Source of the DNA: Egicoccus halophilus
GTDB taxonomy: Bacteria > Actinomycetota > Nitriliruptoria > Nitriliruptorales > Nitriliruptoraceae
Assembly (NCBI RefSeq): GCF_004300825.1
Contig: NZ_CP036250.1
Coordinates: forward strand, 248,001 to 312,000
Length of the DNA: 64,000 bases
Direction: 5' to 3'
Shown here: positions 40,945 through 50,308 of the stretch, one piece after another
Numbering within the stretch: position 1 is the stretch's first letter
Layout of the letters: each line of letters begins with the position of its first letter
The notes under the pieces: generated by a model
The model's input: only the letters and a program-made list of their open reading frames with translations
Database searches by the model: none
What the model was told of the DNA's origin: nothing
Made by a program: the position numbers and the translations under genes

Positions 40945-42129
40945 TCACCACCGAAGCAGTGCCGCGACGCCCCCGTGCTCGCCCAAGGGCGCGGACGGGG
41001 CCTGGGCGACCGGCGTCACCGCGGCGCCGGTGGCGACGGCCTTCTCGATCAGGCGCTCCACGAACAGCGGCTCCTCGGTGAACTCGACGCCGTCGGACTG
41101 CGCGAGCTCGCCGTCGACCTCCGGGTGCAGGGTGTCCTGCGAGGAGCGGTAGCCCGTCAGCTGCAGACGGTCGTCGAACAGCAGATGGGCGACCCGGCCC
41201 TCGTTGAGCGCGTCACACACGTCACCGAGGCCCAGCGCACCGGCGTTGCCCGACAACGCCCGGTCCAGGACCCGGTCGACGAGCTCGTGCTCGCGCTGCT
41301 CGTGCACCGACCGCAGCAGCGGCCAGGCGTTGGCCGCGACGGCCGCCGTCGTGTGGTGCTCCCAGTCCTGCTCGGCGTGGATCACCCGCAGGCCGTCGTC
41401 CTCACCGACGAGGTTGGCGAAGAACTCGCGCAGCTGGGCGCTGCCGGAGACGACCAGCCGGTCCCATCCGTGTTCCTTGGCGGCACCGGTGACGTCATCG
41501 ACGAGCGAGCGCATCCAGCGGTTGCGGTTCTCGTCGACGCGTTGCTCGAACATCTCCTTGTGGTCCACGCCGTGGCCCTGGATCTGCGGGGCGGCCGGCG
41601 AGGGTCCGCTCTTGCGGTCGGCGGTCTGCGCGTCACCGAGCTCGAAGGCGTCGGTGGCGAGCTCCTCGGCCTCGCCGACCTTCCAGCTCAACAGCCGCGA
41701 GCCACTGCGTGAGAGCACCAGGACGCCGGCCGGCCGGCCTTCGTCGACGGCGGCGACCAGTGGGCGCACGAAGGGGCGTTCGTGGTGCACCACCCGTTCC
41801 CGGAACGGGATCTGCAGCGCGACCGACGCCGTACGGCCCGAGGCGACACCGACGAACAGGGCGCGGCCCTGGCCGTGTGCCTTGGGATCGAGGAGGCGGT
41901 CGAGTTCGCCGTTGATGGCGTCGATCCGCTGCTCGACCGCGGTCGCGAGATCGCGGTCGGCCTCGGCGAGCCGGGCCTTGAGATCCTTGATCTGGTTGCG
42001 GATCTCGATCGGCTGGGTCGGCTGTGGATCGGCGGCCTGAGCCGGTGTGTGCCCCACGTAGAACGAGAGCACACCCTGCTCGTCCGTGAAGTCGATGAGG
42101 TCGTTGATGAGGGAGTCAGCGAGATTCAT
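40945..42129 (-). CDS. baeRF/VLRF1-type aeRF1-like release-factor-fold protein
   Basis: A 394-aa protein resembling the bacterial aeRF1-like (baeRF/VLRF1) group, related to eukaryotic eRF1, Pelota and Vms1. Its N-terminal part (residues ~45-200) and the central Rossmann-like domain (WDRLVVSGSAQLREFFANLV, then ANAWPLLRSVHEQREHELVDRVL) fit; a C-terminal L7Ae-like fold (~285-394, DVCDALNEGRVAHLLFDDRL) closes it. Relatives are proposed to hydrolyse peptidyl-tRNA on stalled ribosomes; function in bacteria is largely unproven. No ribosome-rescue gene is adjacent. ATG 42129 begins MNLADSLINDL. Confidence 0.65.
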   Translation of the reverse strand: MNLADSLINDLIDFTDEQGVLSFYVGHTPAQAADPQPTQPIEIRNQIKDLKARLAEADRDLATAVEQRIDAINGELDRLLDPKAHGQGRALFVGVASGRTASVALQIPFRERVVHHERPFVRPLVAAVDEGRPAGVLVLSRSGSRLLSWKVGEAEELATDAFELGDAQTADRKSGPSPAAPQIQGHGVDHKEMFEQRVDENRNRWMRSLVDDVTGAAKEHGWDRLVVSGSAQLREFFANLVGEDDGLRVIHAEQDWEHHTTAAVAANAWPLLRSVHEQREHELVDRVLDRALSGNAGALGLGDVCDALNEGRVAHLLFDDRLQLTGYRSSQDTLHPEVDGELAQSDGVEFTEEPLFVERLIEKAVATGAAVTPVAQAPSAPLGEHGGVAALLRW

Positions 42130-42291
42130 GGGACGACCCTAACCCCGCACCTCGGGGGGTGCGGAGGGCTCCGGCACGGCCGGACGGCGGGTGGACCACT
42201 CCGCCGACGGACCTCGGGACATGGGCGGCGAGCGGGCGGTCGCCCGCGCCGGGGAGCGGTACCGTCGGCGCCTCGACGGAGGCGACCACGA

Positions 42292-43452
42292 ATGTTCTCC
42301 CGGGCCGTGAGGCTGACCCGCATCCGCGGTGTCGACGTGCGCCTCGACGTGTCGCTGCTGCCGTTCGCGGCCCTGGTCGCCTGGTTCTTCGCCGACCGGT
42401 TCCAGCTCGGGCACGCCTGGCCGACCGCGCTCACCATGGCCGCCGTCGGCTGCGTGCTGTTCTTCGCCTCCATCCTGGCCCACGAGCTCGGTCACGCCCT
42501 CGAGGCCCGTCATCGCGGCCTCGACGTGCAGCGCATCACGTTGTTCCTGTTCGGCGGCGTCACCGAGATGCACGCGACCTCCGACTCGCCGCGCGACGAG
42601 TTCGTCGTCGCCGCGGTCGGGCCGTGGATCAGTCTGGTGTGCGGGGCGCTGTTCGGACTGGTGTCGACGTTCGCGACGTGGACCCTGCCCGCCGGCACCG
42701 CGGCACCGGTCAGCGAGGTCGCCGGGCTGCTCGCCTGGGTCAACATCGTGCTGGCCGTGTTCAACCTCGTACCAGGTGCTCCGCTGGACGGCGGCCGCGT
42801 GTTGCGGGCCGGGCTGTGGTGGCTGCTCGACGACCGCCGTCGGGCGCTGCGCATCGCGGCGCGCTGCGGCCAGGTGCTCGCGGCGGGCCTGGTGCTGCTG
42901 GGCGTGCGCGCCGTGCAGGTCGCCGGCCTCGACGGGCTGTTCGGCGGCCTGTTGTGGCTCGCCGTCGGTCTGTTCCTGTGGTCGGCGGCACGCGCCGAGC
43001 TGCGACAGAGCGCCATCGACGCGCTGCTCGAGGGTCGTCGCGCCCGGGACCTGATCGGCGCCCTGCCGCGCGCGGTCGCCCTGGACCAGCCGCTCGACGT
43101 GTTCGACCCGCAGGAGGCGGCCGACGGACGCTCGCTCGTCCCGGTCGTCGGCGACGACGGCGCGCTCGCCGGGGTCGTCGCCGTCCGCGAACTCGACGAC
43201 CTGCACCCCACCGACCGCGCCGCCCGCTCGGCCCGCGACCTGCTCCAGCACGTCGACCACCTGCCCCGCGTCGGACTCGACGACGACGTGCGCGAGCTGA
43301 TCGCGGCGTTCTCCGGGTCGTCGGACGCGGTCCGGGTCCACGACGGTGGTGCGGACCTGGCCGTGGTCACCGAGCGCGAGGTGGCCCGTGCCCTGACCGC
43401 CCTGCGCCGCACCGGTCGGACGGCGACGGCGACGACGAGGGCCGCGTCGTGA
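42292..43452 (+). CDS. M50-family site-2-type zinc metalloprotease with CBS-like tail
   Basis: A 386-aa intramembrane protease. The zinc-binding HELGH lies at residues 64-68 in a helix, with the second metal ligand in LVPGAPLDGGRVLRA near 160-172. About six helices precede a cytoplasmic C-terminal part (~240-386) with CBS-like sequence (GRSLVPVVGDDGALAGVVAVREL). Members resemble sporulation SpoIVFB or Rip3 of mycobacteria and cleave membrane-bound regulators such as anti-sigma factors. Its stop overlaps the next protease gene (GTGA). Confidence 0.9.
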   Translation: MFSRAVRLTRIRGVDVRLDVSLLPFAALVAWFFADRFQLGHAWPTALTMAAVGCVLFFASILAHELGHALEARHRGLDVQRITLFLFGGVTEMHATSDSPRDEFVVAAVGPWISLVCGALFGLVSTFATWTLPAGTAAPVSEVAGLLAWVNIVLAVFNLVPGAPLDGGRVLRAGLWWLLDDRRRALRIAARCGQVLAAGLVLLGVRAVQVAGLDGLFGGLLWLAVGLFLWSAARAELRQSAIDALLEGRRARDLIGALPRAVALDQPLDVFDPQEAADGRSLVPVVGDDGALAGVVAVRELDDLHPTDRAARSARDLLQHVDHLPRVGLDDDVRELIAAFSGSSDAVRVHDGGADLAVVTEREVARALTALRRTGRTATATTRAAS

Positions 43453-44516
43453 CCTCCTCCGACGTCTCCACCCCCGACGGCACCGAACCGCTCGCCGCGT
43501 CCGGTCCACCCGACGACGACCGGCCGCGGCGCTCGCTGTGGCGGCGGACGTTCTACCTCGCCACCGTGGCCGTGGTGCTGTGGGCGGCGGTGCTCGTGCC
43601 GCTGCCCTACGTCGAGTACCTGCCGGGCACGCCCACCTCGATCGAGCCGCTGATCGAGATCGAGGGCGCCGAGACGACCGCGCTCGACGGCGAGACGGCG
43701 CTGTTGACCGTGGTCCTGCGCCAGCAACCCGCCCTGCCGGCCCTGCGGGCGCTCGTCTCCGACCAGCGGCGCCTGCTGCCGCTGTCGCAGATCTTCCCGC
43801 CCGACGTCGACCGGGACGCGTTCTACGCCCACGAGCGCGAGGTCTTCGGCCGGCAGTTCGAGATCGCCGCCGTCGTGGGCGCGCAGGCGGCGGGCGTCGA
43901 GACCACGATCCTGTCCGAACCGGTGATCGTGAACGTCCTGCCCGGTAGCCCGGCCGACGGGGTGCTCCAGCCCCGCGACGTGCTGCTCGAGGTGGACGAC
44001 GAGCCGGTCGTGGCCGCCGAGGAGGTGCAGGCGCGGACCCGCGCGGGCAGCATCGGCGAGGCCCTGCCGCTGACCATCCGTCGTGGCGAGGAGACGATCC
44101 GCACCACCGTGACGCTCGGGGAGCTGCCCGGGGTGGAGCATCCCGGCCTGGGCATCTCGTTGGAGACGGCCGTCTACGACCTCGAGCTGCCGTTCGAGGT
44201 GGGCCTGGCCGGCACCACCCGCATCGGTGGGCCCAGCGCCGGGATGATGGTCGCGGTGACCGTCTACGACCTGCTCACCGACGAGGACCTGCTGCGCGGT
44301 CGGGCCGTGCTGGGCACCGGGACGGTCGACGCGGACGGTCGGGTCGGGCCGGTCGGCGGTGTGCCGGAGAAGATGCTGGCGGCCGCGGCCCACGGTGCGG
44401 ACGTGGTGCTGGTACCCGCCTCGCAACTCGAGGACGCCCTCACCACCGCACCGGACGGTCTCGACGTGATCGGGGTGGCCACCATCGACGAGGCCATCGA
44501 CGCACTGCAGGACTGA
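43449..44516 (+). CDS. PDZ and Lon-type serine protease domain protein (YlbL-like)
   Basis: A 355-aa protein with one N-terminal helix (residues ~33-50), an extracytoplasmic PDZ domain (~155-230; NVLPGSPADGVLQPRDVLLEVDDEPV) and a C-terminal Lon-S16 protease domain with the catalytic Ser in GGPSAGMM near 260 and Lys in PEKMLAA near 306. B. subtilis YlbL belongs to this family and takes part in clearing the SOS cell-division inhibitor. GTGA overlap with the M50 gene makes a coupled membrane-protease pair. Confidence 0.92.
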   Translation: MTSSDVSTPDGTEPLAASGPPDDDRPRRSLWRRTFYLATVAVVLWAAVLVPLPYVEYLPGTPTSIEPLIEIEGAETTALDGETALLTVVLRQQPALPALRALVSDQRRLLPLSQIFPPDVDRDAFYAHEREVFGRQFEIAAVVGAQAAGVETTILSEPVIVNVLPGSPADGVLQPRDVLLEVDDEPVVAAEEVQARTRAGSIGEALPLTIRRGEETIRTTVTLGELPGVEHPGLGISLETAVYDLELPFEVGLAGTTRIGGPSAGMMVAVTVYDLLTDEDLLRGRAVLGTGTVDADGRVGPVGGVPEKMLAAAAHGADVVLVPASQLEDALTTAPDGLDVIGVATIDEAIDALQD

Positions 44517-44555
44517 CGCGACGGGCCGGCGGCGGGACCGCGCGGCGTCCCCGGC

Positions 44556-45184
<629 letters not shown>

Positions 45185-45188
<4 letters not shown>

Positions 45189-46834
45189 CTTCCTGCCAGC
45201 TCACGGCGGAGTCGCTCGCGGTCGAGATCGCCGGCCGCCGTCCGTGGGAGCCGGTTGACGACCGTCACACGGTCGGGAACGGCGGGCGCGTCGAGAAGAT
45301 TCCGGCAGTGCGCGAGCAGGGTGTCCCCGTCGGCCCGTGCGCGCCGGCGGGTCACGACCGCTCCCAGCAGCAGCTCGCCGGAGGACACCACCCCGGCCGT
45401 CTCGACGGCCGGATGCTGCAGCAGCGCGGACTCGACGTGGCGGGGCGAGACGAAGCGACCGTCGCGCTTGACGACCTCGTCGATACGGCCCACGTGGGTG
45501 AACACCCCGTCGGCGTCCACCGTGGCGAGGTCGCCGGTGACCAGCCAGCCGTCCACGAACGTGCGCGCGGTGAGCTCGTCGCGGTCGAGGTAGCCGCGCG
45601 CGACCTGGGGCCCGTGCACCAGCAGCATCCCGGGGGTGTCGGGGGGCAGCACCCGACCGAGGTCGTCGGGGTCGACGACCACCGCGACGGTGTCGGGAAC
45701 GGGCAGGCCGATCGTGCCGAAGCCGGCGCGTCCGTACACGGGCTGGGCGTGGGTGAGTGGGGCGGCCTCGACCAGCCCGTAGCCCTCCCGGACCCGTGCC
45801 CCGCCGGTGCGGCGCTCCACCTCGGCGGCCAGGCCCGGGTCGAGTGGCGCGCCGCCGGCCACGCACACGCGCAGGGAGGTCAGGTCCCGCCGGGCCGCGT
45901 CGCGATCGGCCAGCATCGCCGCCAGACGGGCCGGCACGGTGGGAAACAGGGTCGGGCGCTCCCGCTCGATCGTCCGGGCGAGCTCGTCCGGGGACGGGCG
46001 GTCGAGCAGGATCAGCGTGCCCGCCGAGAGCAGACCCGCCAGCACGCCCAGCGTCAGCGGCAGCACCTCGCCGAGCGGGTCGGCGACCAGCACCCGTTCC
46101 CGACCGGCCTGCACGTCAGGCACCCACAGCCGGGCCTGGAAGGCGTTGGCGACCAGGTTGCGGTGGCTGAGCTCGACGCCGAGCAGTTCGTCGCCACGGG
46201 CGCGGAACACCAGGGCGGCGACGTCGTCGGCGGCCGGACCCGCGGGCAGCGGGCCATCGGCCTCCTCGGCGAGCAGGTCGGCGAGCACCACGTGGTCACT
46301 GCCGTCGCGACGGGGGGCGCGCCGCGGCAGACGCAGCCGACGCCGACGGGCCGGCCACTCGTTCCCGGACACGGACACGGCCAGCGGCGGCAGGGCGACG
46401 TGCTGGCGCAGCTCGTGCAGGACCCGCGGCGTCCCGACGACGGCACCGACCGTGGCCTCGACCGCGATGGCACGCAGTCGCTCGGCGGGCAGGTCGGCAG
46501 CGACGGGAACGACCGTCGCGCCCACCCGCCACGACGCCAGGAGCACCACGGGGGCCGCGGCGGTGTTGCGCAGGCCGACCAGGACGCGCTCGCCCCGACC
46601 GATGCCGAGCGACGCCAACCGGCGGGCGACGTCCTCGACGCGGGCGAGCAGCCCGGCGTGGTCGACACTCGCGCCGTCGGCGACCAACGCCGGCGTCCCG
46701 GGGAAGTCCCGTGCGGCGTCCTCGAGCAGCCGCGGGAGCGCGACCTCCGGCAGCCGGTAGGTCGGCGGCACGCCCGGCGGGTACGACGCGAGCCAGGGAC
46801 GCTCGAGCGACGCCGGGTCCGGCGGTCCGGCCAC
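45185..46834 (-). CDS. Adenylate-forming (acyl-CoA synthetase-like) protein lacking catalytic lysine motifs
   Basis: A 549-aa ANL-superfamily protein. The fold is clear: LVGLRNTAAAPVVLLASWRVGATVVPV, SHRNLVANAFQARL, REGYGLVEAAPLTHAQP, DGWLVTGDLATVDADG and GRIDEVVKRDGRFVSPRHVE. The phosphate loop that should read SGTTGxPKG is replaced by FRARGDELLG (near residue 210), and the C-terminal Lys motif reads LPRTAAGDLDR, with Asp for Lys near 533. It is probably unable to adenylate a substrate and may be a binding or regulatory paralogue. The GTG at 46834 follows GGAGGA by six bases. Coupled to trpG. Confidence 0.85.
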
Positions 46835-46957
46835 CGGCACTCCTCCGACGTCGACGGGCAAGGGAACTGACGGGCAAGCTCCCGAGTGTAGCCGTGGCGG
46901 GGACACCGAACGCCCCGGCGGCCGGTGGCCCTCGGATAGCGTGTCGCCCTGCCCGCC

Positions 46958-48034
46958 GTGAGGACCTCCGTGACCGTCGCCCCCTCTGCGCTGTCCCGCC
47001 TGCGCGACGAGGTGGATCGTGCGCTGGAGGTGGCGCTCGACCGCCGGTTGCCACGATTGGCCGGCCACCACCCGGCGTTGTCGCCGGTGGCGGACCAGCT
47101 GTGCGCCTTCGTCGCGGGCGGCAAGCGGATCCGTCCGGTCCTGCTGCTGCTCGGCCACGCCGCCGCCGACGGGGATCCCGACGACGTCATGGGGCCTGCG
47201 CTCGCCCTCGAGCTGCTGCACACCTTCGCGCTCGCGCACGACGACGTGATCGATCGGGCCGACACCCGGCGCGGCGCCCCGAGCGTCCACCGGGTGTTCG
47301 AGGCCGGTCACCGCGAGGCGGGCTGGGACGGGGACGCGGCGGCCTACGGCGAGGCGGTCGCGATCCTGCTCGGTGACCTCGCCTTCGTGTTCGCCGACGA
47401 GCTGTTCCTCACCGCCGCGGTCTCCCCGGTCCGGTTGCTGTCGGGGCTGTCCCACTTCACGCGCCTGCGCGAGGAGGTCATGGCCGGTCAGTACCTCGAC
47501 CTGTGGGCCGCGACCAGCCGGACCACCGACCGGGCACTGAGCGAGCGCATCGCCGCGATGAAGTCCGGGTGGTACTCCGTCGCCAGGCCGCTGGAGGTCG
47601 GCGCCCTGCTGGCCGGCGGGGACCCCGAGCTGGTGGCGGGCCTGGGCCGGTTCGGCGACCCCCTCGGACGGGCGTTCCAGGTCCGTGACGACCTGCTCGG
47701 GATGTTCGGTGAGGAGGACGAGACGGGGAAGTCCACCTGGGGCGACCTGGCCGAGGGCAAGCGCACCCTGCTGATCGCCGAGGCGGCCGAGCGGCTGGCA
47801 CCAGCCGACTGGAAGCGACTCGAGGCGACCCTGGGAGCTCCCGAACTCGACGCCGGACAGGCCGCGCTCGCGCGCGAACTGCTCGTCGACTGCGGGGCAC
47901 GCGATGCGGCCGAGGCCTACGTCGCCGAGGAGGTGGACACGGCCCTGGCGGTGCTCGACACCCTGTCGCTCCCACGGGAGGTCGGCGAGGCGTTGCGTGA
48001 CCTGGCCGGCTACCTCGGCACGCGCAGCAGTTGA
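46958..48034 (+). CDS. Polyprenyl (geranylgeranyl-type) diphosphate synthase
   Basis: A 358-aa trans-prenyltransferase. The first Asp-rich motif is AHDDVIDRADTRRG near residue 94, the GGKRIRP motif precedes it near 55, and the second Asp motif is QVRDDLLGMFGEEDETGKS near 240. It condenses isopentenyl diphosphate onto an allylic primer; the residues before the first motif do not fix chain length reliably. GTG 46958 or 46970 could start it. Divergent from the adenylate-forming gene; its last 25 bases overlap a small minus-strand gene. Confidence 0.92.
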   Translation: MRTSVTVAPSALSRLRDEVDRALEVALDRRLPRLAGHHPALSPVADQLCAFVAGGKRIRPVLLLLGHAAADGDPDDVMGPALALELLHTFALAHDDVIDRADTRRGAPSVHRVFEAGHREAGWDGDAAAYGEAVAILLGDLAFVFADELFLTAAVSPVRLLSGLSHFTRLREEVMAGQYLDLWAATSRTTDRALSERIAAMKSGWYSVARPLEVGALLAGGDPELVAGLGRFGDPLGRAFQVRDDLLGMFGEEDETGKSTWGDLAEGKRTLLIAEAAERLAPADWKRLEATLGAPELDAGQAALARELLVDCGARDAAEAYVAEEVDTALAVLDTLSLPREVGEALRDLAGYLGTRSS

Positions 48035-48180
48035 CCCACCGCCCCGAGGGTCGGGTCCTCGAGCTGGCGCTCGACCCACGGGAACACGGTCGTGAACAGC
48101 ACCACGACCACCACGGCGATCAGCACCGCCAGCAGCAGCCGGCGAAGCCACCGCGGCACCCGCGCCTCCTGCCCGCCCAT
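48010..48180 (-). CDS. 56-aa single-pass membrane protein coupled to sortase
   Basis: A short gene reading from ATG 48180 to TAG at 48010. It encodes a basic start (VPRWLRR), one long helix (LLLAVLIAVVVVVLFTTVF, residues ~15-33) and a polar C-terminus. The ATG shares its A with the sortase stop (TGATG), which indicates coupled translation and supports a real gene. It runs into the end of the polyprenyl synthase on the other strand. No family recognised. Confidence 0.7.
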   Translation of the reverse strand: MGGQEARVPRWLRRLLLAVLIAVVVVVLFTTVFPWVERQLEDPTLGAVGQLLRVPR

Positions 48181-48947
48181 CAGGCGCTCGCCGGCGGGCC
48201 GACGAGCTCGCCGAACGCGATCAGGCGCTGGGCGGCGCTGAAGCGGGGATGACAGGTGGTCAGCGTGATCGTCGGAAGGCCCGTGTCCAGCGGATCGTCC
48301 TGGACCACCCAGACGTCAGCGGGGGTGACCACGCGCTGCGAACGATACGCGTACACCCACTCGTCGCCGGCGCGGTCGACCACGTGGATCGTGTCGCCCT
48401 CGCGCAACTCGTCGAGCGCCCAGAAGGGCCGCCCGTAGGTCGTGCGGTGTCCGGCGATGGCGAGATTGCCGTCGTCGCCGGGTGCGGCCGAGCCGGGATA
48501 GTGCCCCGGCCCCCGCCGCAGGTGATCGGGGGTGACACCGTCGACGACGTAGAGGACCTCGTCGCCGACGATGCGCCGGCCGTCGCGCTCGAACCACAGC
48601 GCGGCGACCGCCTCGCCGGTCCCGACGGACACCTCGGCGCCCGGTCCGTCCTCGGCCGTGCCTTCGTCCGTGCCTTCGTCCGTGCCGTCGATCGCGCCGT
48701 CGATCGCGCCGTCGATCGCGCCGTCACCCGCTCCGGGGTCGCCCGCGGTCGCCGACGCCGCGGCACCCCAGTCGCCGTCGACCAGCGGCTCCTCCACGCC
48801 GAGCCCGGCCTCCCACCGCTGCGCCAGGTCGCGTTGCGCCGAGTTCGTCGACAGGTCCGTGAACCACAGCAGGTAGACGACGTAGAGCAGCACGACCGCG
48901 CCGGTCGTGATCAGGGTCCAGCCGACCCCTCGCAGCACACGTGTCAC
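48180..48947 (-). CDS. srtE: Class E sortase
   Basis: A 255-aa membrane-anchored sortase. One helix (LITTGAVVLLYVVYLLWF, residues ~13-30), a linker with tandem repeats GAIDGAIDGAIDG and TDEGTDEG (near 76-98), then the catalytic domain with His in IAGHRTTYGRPF, Cys in TLTTCHPRFSA and Arg at its end. Class E sortases of actinobacteria attach LAxTG proteins. GTG 48947 follows GGAAGGGG; divergent from crgA. Candidate substrates are not visible in this window. Confidence 0.92.
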   Translation of the reverse strand: MTRVLRGVGWTLITTGAVVLLYVVYLLWFTDLSTNSAQRDLAQRWEAGLGVEEPLVDGDWGAAASATAGDPGAGDGAIDGAIDGAIDGTDEGTDEGTAEDGPGAEVSVGTGEAVAALWFERDGRRIVGDEVLYVVDGVTPDHLRRGPGHYPGSAAPGDDGNLAIAGHRTTYGRPFWALDELREGDTIHVVDRAGDEWVYAYRSQRVVTPADVWVVQDDPLDTGLPTITLTTCHPRFSAAQRLIAFGELVGPPASA

Positions 48948-49112
48948 CTCGGCGACCCCTTCCGGGCGGCGACCCCGTCTCGGTCGACGACGCCGAGTCG
49001 AGGGTAACGGCCTCGACCGGTAGTCTGGTTCGGCAGCGCGATGCCGGTTCCTCAGCGACCGGGCGCGCCGTCGCACTCCCCGCCGTCGCCGCAGCACCAG
49101 CCGAGGCCGTCG

Positions 49113-49385
49113 ATGCCGCAGTCCAAGCACCGCCGCAAGGGACAGAACCGCCCGCGGGCGTACCAGACGGCACCTCCGGAGAAGAACCCCACGCCCTCGG
49201 CACCGTGGGTACCTGCGGTCGGTGTCGGTCTGCTCGTCCTGGGCGTCGCGATCATCCTGCTGGCGTACCTGCCCGGCATCCAGGACTGGCTGGCCAGCGT
49301 GCCGCCGTTCGGAGGCAACTGGGGCCTGGTCCTGGGCTTCGTGTCGCTGCTGGCGGGCTTCGTCTTCCTCACTCGCTGGCGCTGA
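49113..49385 (+). CDS. crgA: Cell division protein CrgA
   Basis: A 90-aa protein with two helices (residues ~36-56 and ~69-85) and the family signature PQSKHRRK at the N-terminus with GNWGLVLGFVSLLAGFVFLTRWR at the end. CrgA recruits FtsI and helps septum assembly in actinobacteria. ATG 49113 is chosen because CrgA proteins begin with MPxSK. Position beside sortase, trpG and the pknB operon matches the origin-proximal cluster of mycobacteria. Confidence 0.94.
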   Translation: MPQSKHRRKGQNRPRAYQTAPPEKNPTPSAPWVPAVGVGLLVLGVAIILLAYLPGIQDWLASVPPFGGNWGLVLGFVSLLAGFVFLTRWR

Positions 49386-49497
49386 CCACCCGGGTCCGTC
49401 CACGGGAGGGTCCGGCCCGCTCCTGGGCGTTTCCCGGGGACGTTTCCCCAGGTCACGGGCCAGAACCGGGGGATATCCCCAGTTTCCCCCTGTCCTC

Positions 49498-49573
49498 AGG
49501 TCCACATACTGTGGATAAGTTCGCCCCGGCATCCCCATTCCTCCACAGGGTCTGTCCACAGACCCGTGGACAA
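49498..49573. other. Cluster of DnaA-box-like sequences
   Basis: A perfect TTATCCACA lies on the minus strand at 49510-49518. CTGTCCACA at 49552-49560 and TTGTCCACG (minus, 49565-49573) each differ from the actinobacterial TTGTCCACA by one base. Two further TCCACA cores sit at 49501 and 49542. Five sites within 76 bases, in a locally less GC-rich stretch between crgA and the FmdB gene. TGTCCAC and GTGGACA (49553-49572) also form an inverted repeat. Confidence 0.65.
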
Positions 49574-49656
49574 CCGGGGGGCGTCCGGGCCGCTACGGTC
49601 GGTGCCGCCGCCGGCGGGGAACCGCAGAACGGCGAGGCTGGACGAGGAGCGGGCCG

Positions 49657-49911
49657 ATGCCGGTGTACGAGTACGCGTGCCAGGACTGTGGACAGCGGAC
49701 CGAGCGGCTGCTGCCACACGCCCGGGCCGCCACGCCCGGCCCCTGTCCGGACTGTGCCGGCACGCTCCAGCGCCGCTACAGCCGCGTCGGCGTGCGCCTC
49801 AACGGTTGGGGGTTCTCGCGCACGGACGGCTTCGTGCCCGATCGTCCCGGCCGTGGGGAGTTCAGGACCGTGAGCGAGCGCGCGGAGCGCATCGCCGACG
49901 GCGGGAGCTGA
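49657..49911 (+). CDS. FmdB-family zinc ribbon protein
   Basis: An 84-aa protein starting MPVYEYACQDCG, with a CxxC...CxxC zinc ribbon (CQDC near residue 8, CPDC near 30), the FmdB/CxxC signature. A short unstructured tail follows. Family members are called putative regulators but have no proven role. It follows the DnaA-box cluster directly. Confidence 0.88.
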   Translation: MPVYEYACQDCGQRTERLLPHARAATPGPCPDCAGTLQRRYSRVGVRLNGWGFSRTDGFVPDRPGRGEFRTVSERAERIADGGS

Positions 49912-49933
49912 ACGACCGCCGGCACACCTCGAC

Positions 49934-50266
49934 TCAGTTGAGGATCTCGGTGCGCTCGTGCATGCGCTGGCCGCAGTGGCTGGGCGCGCGGGAGGTCCCG
50001 CGCACGAGCAGCAGGACCTCGGTGCCGCACTCCTCGCACCAGAACAGGGTGCGCTCGCCGGAGCCGACGGGGGCGACCTCGAGCTCGTCCTCGTCGGGCA
50101 TCCCGGGTGCCTTCGCGTCGCGCCCGAGCACACGCAGCGACGCGAGCAGCCAGGTCAGCATCGCCCAGCCCAGCAGCGGGGCGAGGACCCACCGCCAACC
50201 GAACAGCACGCCGACGGCGACCGCCAGACCGGCGGCGGGGATCAGCAGCAGCACCACGGTGGCCAC
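49934..50266 (-). CDS. Small membrane protein with C-terminal zinc-ribbon-like motif
   Basis: A 110-aa protein with two helices (residues ~3-22 and ~26-45), a polar linker and a C-terminal stretch FWCEECGTEVLLLV ... SHCGQRMHER, in which CxxC plus Cys/His could bind one zinc. No family recognised. Convergent with FmdB and in line with the thioesterase gene upstream. Confidence 0.72.
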   Translation of the reverse strand: MATVVLLLIPAAGLAVAVGVLFGWRWVLAPLLGWAMLTWLLASLRVLGRDAKAPGMPDEDELEVAPVGSGERTLFWCEECGTEVLLLVRGTSRAPSHCGQRMHERTEILN

Positions 50267-50308
50267 CTCGGCGGCAGGGACGACGGACCCCAGTGTGCCC
50301 GACGTCGG

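Noticed and set aside
49386-49656. A small gene between crgA and the FmdB gene
   Set aside because: No frame with plausible composition; the region is better explained by the DnaA-box-like cluster.
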